Source of the DNA: Tubulanus polymorphus | Lineage: Eukaryota; Nemertea; Palaeonemertea; Tubulaniformes; Tubulanidae | Length of the DNA: 64,000 nucleotides | Direction of reading: 5' to 3' | NCBI RefSeq assembly: GCF_964204645.1 | Contig: NC_134034.1 | Location: 12,052,462 to 12,116,461, forward strand | In this document: positions 1 through 12,395 of the stretch, piece by piece | Layout of the letters: each line of letters starts with the position of its first letter | Numbering within the stretch: position 1 is the first letter of the stretch | Notes under the pieces: generated by a model | The model's input: only the letters and a program-made list of their open reading frames with translations | What the model was told of the DNA's origin: nothing | Databases searched by the model: none | Made by a program: the position numbers and the translations under genes

Positions 1-413
1 CTTTTCTACGTGGGCCTTGCAAAGCCCTGTAGGCCGCTAGCGCAGGCGCCCAATGAGTTAGTTCGCGTATTCGCCGCCTACGATATGCATAGTGGCAGCA
101 CCTGACGGTGGTAATTTCGGTTCGGCCGCTAGTTGGTAGCGATTTGTATTTAGTGAATGGAAATTCCACATTCAGGTTATTACAGTCTAAACTATCTTTA
201 CAACAGTACGGGAACTCCTGTCAGGTTAACTGTCAGCTAGAGAGAGAGAGAACTCAACGAGGACTTACGCATTGAGACTTCTTCAGTTGTATTTAACTGA
301 GTGGAATATATTTAATTGACTGACGTTTTGTCTTGAACAAATTCAAATTCACTTTCAGCATCTCTGAGGGAATTTTGATATTTCTAACTTCTGATCCTGT
401 GTATGCGACGAAA
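1..413 (+). promoter_or_regulatory. 5' flank and probable leader of the kinase gene
   Basis: No upstream gene is seen. The stretch holds a short GA run near 238-251 and an in-frame stop at 321-323. This makes the ATG at 414 the first in-frame methionine of the kinase frame. A pyrimidine-AG near 357 could be an acceptor, so part of the leader may be spliced. No TATA box is recognised. The promoter position is inferred only from the gene's orientation. Confidence 0.35.
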
Positions 414-514
414 ATGAACGGAATTTCATTCGCTCAGATGTTGACCCGCGTTGACCGGTGCATTCGTAAAGAGCCGCTCGCGAATAACTACACGATCGAG
501 AAGGAAATCGGACG
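414..514 (+). CDS. STK17: Kinase exon 1 (start codon, N-terminus)
   Basis: The exon encodes residues 1-33 and two bases of codon 34. It starts at the ATG with A at -3 and ends in the start of the glycine loop (E-I-G-R). The donor is GTAAGT at 515, phase 2. The same frame is open upstream to 324 but has no ATG. Confidence 0.85.
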
Positions 515-3500
515 GTAAGTAAAGTTCTGCTTATCATCACTTCTTCTTATCATGAAAATCCAGTTCAAAATATACGTTTGCAGCTTAACTTTCGTGGGTC
601 AAGTTTAGTGTATGTGATTTTTTTAATGTTTCTCTGAATTTGTTCAGGCCACAGGCTCTCGTCACGATAGCTGGGGTCCAAAATCAAGGATTCAAGTATC
701 CGGCCTAGGCACCACCTATAAAAAAAGAAAAAAGAAAATTTTTTTTTTTATGTGGTACCTAGGATACTTGGTAAAATCCTTGAATTTGGACCCCCAGCTA
801 TCATGACGAGCCCCTGTGGTTCAGGCCCGGGCTATATTCACTGACTGACATCGATCCAGCTCCATCATCATGACGAAATGCTTTTACGACAGGCTAGACC
901 TAAGGCCTAGTCAGAACCTGTCATCTGTGGTTAAGTCGATATTTTCACAAACCACCTAGGGCCTAATCTGATAAGGTATAAGCCCATCCGATTATAAAAG
1001 CTTCAGTGCATACCACCAACAATTTGGTAAAGAACTAGATAAGAGACTAAGCTAATATTGGTCCAGTTCTGTAGTTTATATACCTATTTAAGATAAAGTC
1101 GCATGAGCTAAGCTCTCTTTGGTCCATTTCCGCACTTCAGATTTCGGACTTCAGATAAAACCGGGCTAAAAGGAATCGTGATTAGAGACTTAACTTAAAA
1201 GGCTAAGTTTATTTGCTCTCGAACAAAAACCGATTTGTCGCATTTTCTTGCTATTAAACATCGTTATGGCCTAGCCTCGGGTCAAATATTTATTCCTCGG
1301 CGAAAACTTTATTCGTTTGTTTGACAGGAACTCTTACGGTTATTGTGATTTGGTAAATGTCAAACTCACAGACGTCGTTAGCACGTTTCCAACGAGAAAT
1401 AACAAAGAATACAATACATTAAAGAAAAAGCAATTTCTCGAAAAGGGATATTTTTGTTTCGTATGTCGAAACGGAAGTTATTTTTAGCCAGACGAAAAAT
1501 CGCGAAATCGTCTCGATTTGGAAGCGAATGCGGTCATTCTCGATTTGACCGGAGACTTGTTTAAATAACGAACACAATACCGTCTCCGAGCAGAGATTTT
1601 TTATTCTCATAACTGGGACGATGTCTTCGCCATTTTTGCGATTATTATTCAAAAAGGCGAACGAAAAGGTTTTGAATAAGTTGAGAGAACGAGAAAGATA
1701 CTCGGGGAAAAATCTCCCGAGAGTTTTTTTTATTCAACGCATAGGATCGCTGAAAATAGATATTGGCTGGCACCTGATTAAATACGTGCTGCGAGGTTCC
1801 CGGTTTAGAAAACAACGCATTTTTAAATCAAGTCCGAGACGCCATCTATGTTTTGAAGTCTTCGAAACAATGTTCCTTCGGTTTATAGGCTAGGAAGGAA
1901 AGTGGAGCAAGTGAGTTTTTTTTTCGAAATAGAAAAAAAAGCTAACATTGCTAGGTATGAAAAAACCGGCAGCGCTGAGGTTTCAAATAAAACGAGTGGC
2001 GATGTAACTAAGATCGATTCTCAAATTGTTAGCTTCTCTAAGAACTCGGTGCAACGTAAAACCAACCGTTACTGGGTTATGTATAAAAAGATGTTTAAAA
2101 AACGAAAGTAGCTCAGTAGCTCGACTCTCTCGCTCGGAAATTTGTTGTTTTTTTTTCTTCGTAAAGATCGCCGATCTCGAACTGGCTGGCTTCTCGAGTT
2201 GTTTTATGAATTACCGAATTAACATCAGTAAAAACTTCAGACTAGATCCGATGAGAATGAGTTGAAGTTTAGGTTAGGTTAGTGTTACCTGTTCTCTCTC
2301 TCTCCGCGCGCTCGATGGTATTTGACTTAAGCTGAAAGCTGACATTTTTTCTCGCATAAGAGCTACACCTGCTTTTACACGATGATAACTTACAACATTC
2401 CTCTCCCCTCCCCCTCTCCCTCTCACCCCCTTCTATTATTGCTTATTAGTGCAGGTAAACCATCGTTATTAGCGCGGAGGGCATTGAATCGAAATTGTTT
2501 TCTATCTCCACAAAAAGCGATCCCCCCATCCCGGAAATTCCAATCAGCCGCGAGCAATTCAGGGATAAAGCTTCGTTCTCCCTAACCCTACCTCCCCCCG
2601 CCCCCCGCGGAGTCTGTCTAGTCAATTAATCTATGCAACTAAACAAGCATTTACCGAGATGACATTTACTGCGAAAATCAAGTCTTTCATCCCTGGTGCG
2701 GCGGAAGTCTGGGTTTCAGAGGTTTTTAATGGGCGGAAGGAAAAAGAATCGAAATAACAAAATCAGAGCGTTTCGTATGTGTTCTGAGAAGGTTAAAAAT
2801 AGGGCCTTTCTTTGTCTGGAGGTTATACAGGATGTCCAATGCTTGCATACCTAGAGCGGTGATTCGAAAAAATAAAACCCATCTTTTTATCTCTTTGTTA
2901 GTAGAAACTTAGCATTACGAGATGCTTTTTTTTTCTATTTTTCGGGGGAGGATTGAAAGCAAAATTTGTTCAGATATTTTGGTGCCCTTTACTTTGAAAT
3001 TGACTTGGCTAAAGCGCAGAAAACCCGATGGTTATATTGGATTAATTGAGTATTCATTGCTATTCTGTTAGGGGAGTGTTATCATGTAGTCATTGTTTTG
3101 TAATTAGTCCGGAGTCTAGTTTATTGCGGTAAACCACAAAACCACAAATCTCCAATCCTTCCTAACCCTCCCCTGCTGAGGAGCGTGATAGAGCCACTCA
3201 CTCTAATCTCATCATACGGGAGAAACAGCGTTTCGTGAAGATGTAAGTTTTTATTGGCTGAATCAACCGACGTGCTGTTTTACCAGTGTTACCTCTCCGC
3301 GCGATGACACGCCGATGTCAATCATGGCTAGTGACGGGTTATTAGCTGAGCCTGTCAATCAGACTGACTGTAGGCGAGAGAGCACCACTCAACGCGCTGG
3401 AGAGTCTTGCTGAAATGTTGTATGTTTAAACTGAATACTGATATTTGCCCTTCAAAAAGTCGGGGAGGGGGTAGAGAAGGATAAGGAGAGTGGAAAGATG

Positions 3501-6500
3501 CGGGGGGGAGTTTAGAGGAGAGAGGTACAATAGAGAGAGCAGTTGAAAGAGAGAGGAGGAAGGCAAGAAGAGATAGGTGTCGGGAGAGAAGCAAGAGATG
3601 AAGGTGAGGGGACAAGCATAGAGAAAGAGGTGGCACAGAGGGAAGAGGCAAAGGTGGATCGAAAGTTAGGGGGCAGGGGTAGTGCACCCCCTGCCCAGAA
3701 TGTCGAATTGCCCTGTCGAAATTTGACGGGAAAATGACAAATGTTAAACTGATACCTAAAAAAATCTAAATTCATAAGCTTGTTGTCTCCGTATTTCCAA
3801 AAATGTTTCCAACGAGCATTCATCCGAGGTGCCCACGACATGCCCTCCTATTTTGGGGGGTCGACCCTCCCTGAATCAGACCCTAGATCCACCGCTGAGA
3901 GAGAAGAGAAAGTTATAGAGGTAAATAGAACACTCCACTCAAATAAATCAACAGGTTGTTGTTATATCGACAGTCGAACAACTGTTTCTTAACTTGCACC
4001 GTTCACTCTCAGCGTTCTTATTATTCAGAGGGTTATGTTGTTATCGCGAGTTCCTCTCTGAGGCTTCACTCAATTCGTTCTGATTCTTCACTCTGTCATG
4101 TTTAAAGTATCGAAAACCGTCGGATACAAATTGGCCACTTCAAGTCTGGGCACTCGTAGATACGGATGACAGGTCGGCGGAGGTTGCGCGCGTTATCTAT
4201 CATCGGAAATAGAAAAATTCACGATCGTTCGAAAAATGCTTTTCGAAATTCGGGAAAAAAATGCGCGGCGACGCCCGCGTCTCGCGATTGGGTAAATCTG
4301 TTCTGTTGTATCGTTACAGTTTGCGCCGCTGTATCAGAATGTTATCCGGCAGAATCTCGCTGACTGTACGTCTCGAGAGGTCTACGGAGGTTATCTGTAA
4401 TCTCAAGCGTCGGAATTCTAACTGCGAAACGCGGAAGGTTTTCCCAAGCATTTCAAAGTTCGCGGGCAGGCGGGGGAGAGGGACAATTTTTGAATCATGT
4501 TTTGCAATGTTTGACTTCATTTCGGACGCCTAAATCGGGAAAAAGCAGTCGTATTTCGAAGCTATAGTGACCTGTCGATCTACTCTATATTTCTACCCGT
4601 AGATCTGCCACCCGAGATCTACTCTACTAGAGCCGTTGTTGTGGCTTTGGTTGTTATGAGTAATTAATGTAGTTAATGCTAAACTATTATTAAGGGGTCA
4701 TTTTTTTGGCTAGGGTTCAAAATGTAGCTCTTTGTCCTGGATATTTTGATTAATTGTAGTATTTGACGTTCATATGTATAGTAATCACTCAAATATGGAT
4801 TCGCGTCAATGCCAGGCTAGAGTTTATGAAATTAGCGTACTAGACTTTATTTTGGCCGTTAAAAACGCTCATGGCTACCGCGTAAATCCCCCTAATCATC
4901 AAAATTCTGGTCCGTATAGCCTACACTTGGTATCCTCATGGCAGGGTAAAAATTGAAGTTCTGTTCATACTGGTCAGGCAGGTAGACACTGGCTCCGCGC
5001 GACCCTGGATGTTGAAATATTTCGAAATGTTGTTGTGGCTTGTATATATACAAGTTTGTAATGTAGTAATTAAGGATAACATGTTTGTGGAATTTGCTCT
5101 GAACTGGTGGAATGTAGTTGTTATTAGTACTAGGTAGAGAGAGGGAGGGAGGGAGGGAGTGAGGAGTGGTCTCTTTAGTAGGATCTCAATACTTGATATT
5201 TATGTAATATATCTTAGGAAGAGAGTTCAAGTATCCGAATAGCCATAGAAGCGATTACATTAAAAACCTCATTTTCTAATGAGTAAATACAGTTTATTGA
5301 CACGAACGTTTTCGGGATCATATCCCCCTGATCAGGTGAAATAGAAGTAAATCAAATGATTAAACTACAGGTTTATATACAACATAAGTATTTCAGTATA
5401 TGTAATATCTCTGAGGAGTTATCTGTGTAATCAGCTGTAACTGGAATCAGTACAGATCACAGATTGTTTTAATTCAGATTCTCCCCCCCCCCCCCCCCGC
5501 CCCCAGAAGGTTCTCTAATCTCTGTCTGTCTGTCCATCTGTACGTAATTAAACTCTCAGACCTGGTTTACACGTGTGTGTGTGTCTAGAAATCGGTGAGT
5601 AAACTCTCATTCACAAATCTGCAGCAGAATCTCGCTGCCTGCTCGAGATCGGTTGCGTGTGATTCATTCACCTTCTAACGGCGTAAACTACGCTTAAAAA
5701 AACGACTCAACCGGATTGTGCATGTCTGAGTTGAGTTTGAGAAAAAAATACCGGTTACATCATCATAAGTGAACGCTATATAAAGGATCCTTGACTCCTG
5801 TTATTTTAAAAGATGATCTTTAAAGAGACCAGTGCTGAGTAATAGAAGCCTGAATTTTTGGTTCGAAATCACCGTTTTTAAATGATTCAAACAAGCTCCA
5901 GTTTTCAAGGTAAAAAGCGTTTTGCCCGCGGGCAATTCATTCATTTAAGATATTGCCTCATTTTTAATCGGGTCAGGGTGCAAATGGCTCCCTTTTTTGA
6001 AATGAGATGAATAACGATATCCTTTTCAATCACATCTATTACGCAGTCCGTTCGAGACTTCGTACGTCCGATCTATAGCCCCGCGATTCAGCTGTATAGT
6101 CTGGTCTGTTCTGTTGGACCTGTAGCTGTTTAAATATCGTGGGCGTGAGTTGAAAAATTTGCAACGTCGGTAAAACTGTCGACGTTTGATCATCGTTTGA
6201 AATATATTTCATATTCTGAATTATTGATTGTTATGTACGGGTTGTTGTTGCTGATGTTTGGGTTCGTTTCAGATTTCATTCGTCATCTCCCTGTGTGTTT
6301 GTTAGTGTAGATGTTTTGCGTGTGGGTGAGGATGAGACGATGTCTGCGTCTCCTCGGTGTAAATCGATGGATGGTTTGTTACGAGACACACGCCGTCGTC
6401 GTATTTCTGTCTCCCGGTGAGGAGAGAGTAGATTTAATCGAGTCGTCTGTCGTGCGACACCGTTTGAGATTTTTTCCCTTAAAATGTCGGTGAAGGCAGA

Positions 6501-9500
6501 GGCGGGGAGTGGAGGGGGAGGCAGGGAGGGGGAGGCAGGGATGGTTGGATTTCTTTGTTGTAGCCATTTTTCCGATTTCATTACGTTAACACAAGCCGTT
6601 CATGAATTTACGAATCGTTACCAAGCCCTATTTATGGCGATAACATTTTGATGCCTGGTTTAGAAGACATTTTATGGACTAATTTTGACAAGAAAATGTC
6701 AGGGAGGGACGGAGATCGACGTGGTATATGGACAGTCCCTCGATAGATTTCCGAGTTTAGTAGGAGTGTCTCTTTCTGTTGTAGGGTTTGGGGAGAGAGG
6801 GGGGTTTAGTCAGTCACTTGTAGGGAGGTCGTGTACAGGGTAAAATAGGACTCATTTTTCAGGAATGATTGCGTCACAAACCCCACATCATCCCACATCA
6901 TCCCACATCATCCCACATCATTTGCAGTAGATAAAATATTGTTGCTCGGCGCTCGTAAAGTTTGCGTTTGTTTGCTGCGCTGTTGTCGACTGTTCTACGT
7001 CCGTTTGTTATGAAACATTGTTATTTATTCATCGTCAGTCTCTTTCTCTCGACTCGCAGTTTCGGGATCTCGGCCAGAATTAATTCTTCCGCTTAAAATG
7101 TTTATGACGATGTTTTCGTGTTGATCTTACGAACTGGGAAAAAATCCCAGCATCGCGTAATAAAATGTTTCGCATCTACGTCATCAAGGGGTAAGGTTTC
7201 TTCGATCGGGTTTGTGCGGCTCGTTTTTTCGAGTCCTAATTTTTAATTCAAGGTTTCGGTTCATCGACCTTACTCGGGGGGGGGGGGGAAGTAGTTTTGG
7301 TCAAGGACGATTCTCTGAAGAGAATTTTGATTTTCGGATGAGGACCGATGGATGTGCAGTAGATTCAAGTTAAGTTGGACCTTTTTGACTTGAGAGTGAC
7401 ATCTGAGTTGGATGATACATTAGACCCAGCTCAAGTCAGATCTTTTGAATTGAGAGTGATATCTGAGTTGGATGGTACAGTAGACTCCGCTCAAGTCGGA
7501 TATTGACTTGAGAGTGATATCTGAGTTGGATGATACAGTAGACTCCGCTCAAGTGGGATTTTTGTGACTTGAGAGTGATATCTGAGTTGGATGATACAGA
7601 AGACTCCGCTCAAGTCTGATCTTTTTACTAGAGAGTGATATCTGAGTTGGATGATACAGAAGACTCCGCTCAAGTGGGGTCTTATGACTTGAGAGTGATA
7701 TCTGAGTTGGATGGTACAGTAGACTCCGCTCAAGTCTGATCTTTTGACTCGAGAGTGATATATGAGTTGGATGATACAGAAGACTCCGCTCAAGTCGGAT
7801 CTTTTGACTTGAGAGTGACATCTGAGTTGGATGGTACAGTAGACTCCGCTCAAGTCTGATCTTTTGACTCGAGAGTGATATATGAGTTGGATGATACAGT
7901 AGACTCCACTCAAGTCGGATATTGAGTGATATCTGAGTTGGATGATACAGTAGACTCCACTCAAGTCGGATATTGAGTGATATCTGAGTTGGATGATACA
8001 GTAGACTCCGCTCAAGTCGGATCTTTTGACTTGAGAGTGATATCTGAGTTGGATGATACAGTAGACTCCGCTCAAGTCGGATCTTTTGACTTGAGAGTGA
8101 TATCTGAGTTGGATGGTACAGTAGACTCCGCTCAAGTGGGGTCTTATGACTTGAGAGTGATATCTGAGCTGAATGACCCAGTTACCACTGGCGACACCTG
8201 GCGGATGTTCGCAGTATCCTCACTTGCCGCAGTTGTAGCCGTGCTGATAACTCACTGTTCTATTCGCAGTTATAAACATGAGTAACATCTTAATAGAAAA
8301 AATGTATCGAATGCTTCTAATTTTTGGCACCGATCACAGATGCCCGCCTCCATCCATCTGTGTATGCCCTTGGGCGCATATTTTATGAGATAGCATTCGG
8401 CTTAAAAGCTACCACGCGCCGATCGGTACCACCTGCTCGCGCCGTGCACCGCGCTGTGTACCGCACCGAGGGTGCGTCGACGTCAGAACCAGTAAACCAT
8501 GCCTCGCGATCACGTCACACGTCGTATTTTCTCGGCGGAGTAATTGTTATCGCGTCGTTAAGACAAACAGAACTAATTATCGTCGACGAGCGGCAGACGC
8601 GCAGGAAGTTGCCGAGATTCGTAAACTACCTGTTTCCACGCACACCACGCGACTGTCTGAATTATTGCTCCGTCTTATAAATCTATATATCTATATTGTT
8701 TCTTGCTTTCGCGTTGTTGTTGTTTTTCTAAGCGCGTATATGCATATTTTTTTCATCTTACCGTTCGACCTATTTCCCGGAAACTGCCGCAACCAGTTAA
8801 TGACTGTAGTTATTACGCAATTAATTTGTGGCCTTTGTTCGTTCGTTGGTTTGTTCAAGCGTTGATGAAGATGAATTTTGTGTAAACTCATTTTCTTGCC
8901 GTGTAAAAAAACCCTGTAGCCTACATCCTGTATCATGTATGGTTATGTGTAGGCTGGGGTTTTTTTGTGAAATGATTCATTTTGTGCTAGTCATGCGAGC
9001 CCATATTGCTATCACACGGATTGATAACTTGCTCGGGGAGTCGATAACTTTCGTTGACAATTGATAGTTTGAATCCTGACATTGCCAAAGTTTCTTTCTG
9101 TAGTTCTTCTCTGAGCTCTCCACCCCGACAATTGATAGTTTGAATCCTGACATAGCCAAAGTTTCTTTCTGTAATTCTTCTCTGAGCTCTCCACCCCCGA
9201 CAATTGATAGTTTGAATCCTGACAGCGCCAAAGTTTCTTTCTGTGTTTCTTTTTGCGTAGTTCTTAGATGACAATTTAAGACCTGGCACGGTCGAAGGCA
9301 TGTTCTCCTTTTTATGCGGTTAGGCGCGAATTTTTCCATCGGAATTCCTTCTATTGTAAAAATCCTTTGAGAACTTTCCCCCCTGAAAACCGATATATTG
9401 TAAACAAAACACATATCGGGCCCTAGAAACAAAATAAACAAGGTCTACGGTAAATTCTGTTGGTGAAGACTATGTTTTTTTGGCAGGGGATCAGTTGCTG

Positions 9501-12337
9501 GTATATATATATATGTGTGTTATATGTACACATTACTCTCTTACTGCAAATAATACAGTCTTACATTCAAAACGCATTCACAAACATTATGCGTGTATTT
9601 GTATATTTATGTATGTATAGAATATTTGTTCAACTAATGTTCATAATCTACGGATCGGCTTCGTAATGAACTTTAAAGAGACCCTACCATATAAAATGGC
9701 TGCCTACTAAGTCACCCTATGATGTCATAGAGACCGCTTCGATGAGTGGGCTGACTCGGTAAGACCGCTGCGACATCGGCAAGGTCTATGGACATTTTTG
9801 TACAAGATAACCGATTCCTGAATGCCCCAATGACATCTTCTTAGTTGTCTTTATATGAAATTGGATGATGTCATAGGGGGATTTAGAAGGAGGCTATCTT
9901 TAAAAGGGTCTAGAGCTAACATCAATGAGGACAGACTGAAAATACAGATCCAGCTCTATTTGAAATAAGCGTGCATGAAGTTAAATTGTTTTGGCCTAGC
10001 CAACCACTAGGGCCTGCTGTTGGCCTCCTAGCTAACCCCCCGGTGCACAATGACCTCCTAGTCAACCTCTACTGTATATTGACCTCCTAGTTAACCTCTC
10101 ACTGTATATTGACCTCCTAGTCAACCTCTTCTGTATATTGACCTCCTAGCTAACCTCTTACTGTATATTGACCTCCTAGCTAACCTCTTACTGTATATTG
10201 ACCTCCTAGCCAACCCTAGCCGGCCTCTAGTACTGTGACCTGCTAGCCAATGTAATTTCATCGATACAAATGAATTGTGGCTGTCGCAATAGAGTAACCA
10301 CATTTTCATGTCATGGGATATTTACATTTCCCCGTAAATAAATATCAATAGTCAAATAAAATAACTATTATTCTCGGTATAAACTGGTGAAACAGGAAGA
10401 ATTTATACCGCGTACCAGATGCGTGGTTTTCCCTGAAATTGACTGAACTCGGAAAAGATTTGCGATCATTTTTATTATTTTCATTAGAACAAGTTTAATA
10501 TGTCTTAGGAATTATAGTCGTCAAATGATTAACAAGAAAACTGGAAAGTTCATCGATGCCTTGAAAAATAACAGAAATATTGCTTAATACTGAATAAATG
10601 ATATACTAAATACTGTTGACAACAAAAAAATGATACAAATTACATCATATTAAAGATAAATAAATTCAAGTTTGAATATATCGATAATTGAATTGGATTG
10701 AATGGCAACCAGTCTAGCCCGATATATTGATGACATAGTGCACATCCTCTTAGAATCAATTAGAAACATTATTGTAACAGTTTTTAAGGCGTCAAAAAAA
10801 TCAGCTCTAATTTTTGAATCTCGATTTGTCGTATTTCTAATTCTTATTCACGAAGTATAAAGTCGTCGTTTGACTTACATACATCAGTTGTTTAATGGAA
10901 AATTCTTAAATTGTGTTTTTTTTAATTATTCGATTGACCTTAAATCGGAATTAGAAACTTCACCGACCTCCGACGATCTCTTGACGACCTCTTGAACGAT
11001 ATCTATAACTAACGACGAGGAACTTGTGAAAGTTGTTAAACTACAGGTCAAGTTGTTCGTAATAAACTGATCATCATTCTAGAAACCGAATTTCTGAAGA
11101 GCGAATTTCTCCTTTCTGAACTATATAACAGTCCAATATTTAGTCCTCGAAATTGATTTATCGCAGGAAACATTTGGAAATGCTCTGATTGATAAGTCTG
11201 ATTAATACGGGGTTTTTTATCACTGAGGGTCATTGGGCAGGAGTTTAAAGATTACATTACCTCGGTTGTTGAAGTGTCCTAAAACAAAACTGAAAAATTA
11301 AGATATGCCCCAATTATGAGGTTTAGTAATCTTTGACTTATATTTGCGACCCATAGAATTTCTATTATGATTTGTTATTTTTTTGGACTTTGTTGAAGAT
11401 GCCCTTATTGCGAAGTTTAGTGATTTACTTATATCTGCGACCGTAGAATTTTTCTAATGATTCGTACTATTTTTTTGACTTAATACAATCGTGGATTAAG
11501 TAGAATGTTTGATACATGTTTTAGATATTGGATGAATGCTTTCCCAGGTAGAGAGAGCTGGGGGGAGGGGGGGTTGTTGGTAACCCGACCCCACGGAATG
11601 CTGGTTTTATGTAGGTATTTTATTCATGTAGTATTATCTATATATTGAGGGTATCGTTATAAAACGGTAGAATAGCTGAATACCATAGTCTCATATCCAA
11701 CCCATTATTGCGGTTTCCAGTTGAGTTTTTCATGTATTGATGATGGGAGGTGAGAGAGAGAGAGGGAGAGAGTTTTGAGAAGAGAGGATAGAGAGATGGA
11801 GGACAAGACGGAGACATTGATAGAGACAATGAAGGATAGAGGGCAGGAGGTAGAAAGGAGAGGGAAGGGTTTGGGAAGAGAGGAGAGATGGAGGACAAGA
11901 TGGAGTTATTGATAGAGACCATGAAGGAGAGAGGGTAGGAGGTAGAAAGGAGAGGGAAGGGTTTGGGAAGAGAGGAGAGATGGAGGACAAGATGGAGTTA
12001 TTGATAGAGACCATGAAGGAGAGAGGGTAGGAGGTAGAAAGGAGAGGGAAGGGTTTGGGAAGAGAGGAGAGATGGAGGACAAGATGGATTTATTGATAGA
12101 GACCATGAAGGAGAGAGGGTAGGAGGTAGAAAGGAGAGGGAAGGGTTTGGGAAGAGAGGAGAGATGGAGTTATTGATAGAGACAATGAAGGAGAGAGGGT
12201 AGGAGGTAGAAAGGAGGGGGAGGGGTTTGGGAAGACAGGACAGGATAGAGGCATTGATAAAGAGCAAGAGGTAGAGAGGGGAAAAGAAGTAGCGGTCGAG
12301 GTAGAAAAAGGAGAAGTCAGAAAAGAAGAGCATGCAA

Positions 12338-12395
<58 letters not shown>

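Noticed and set aside
333-413. Upstream extension of the kinase N-terminus
   Set aside because: The open frame begins at a TTG, not ATG, and a stop lies at 321-323; 414 is the first ATG.
7491-8135. 214-codon repeat protein on the minus strand
   Set aside because: It is the complement of the intronic minisatellite; unit length varies and breaks the frame between copies.
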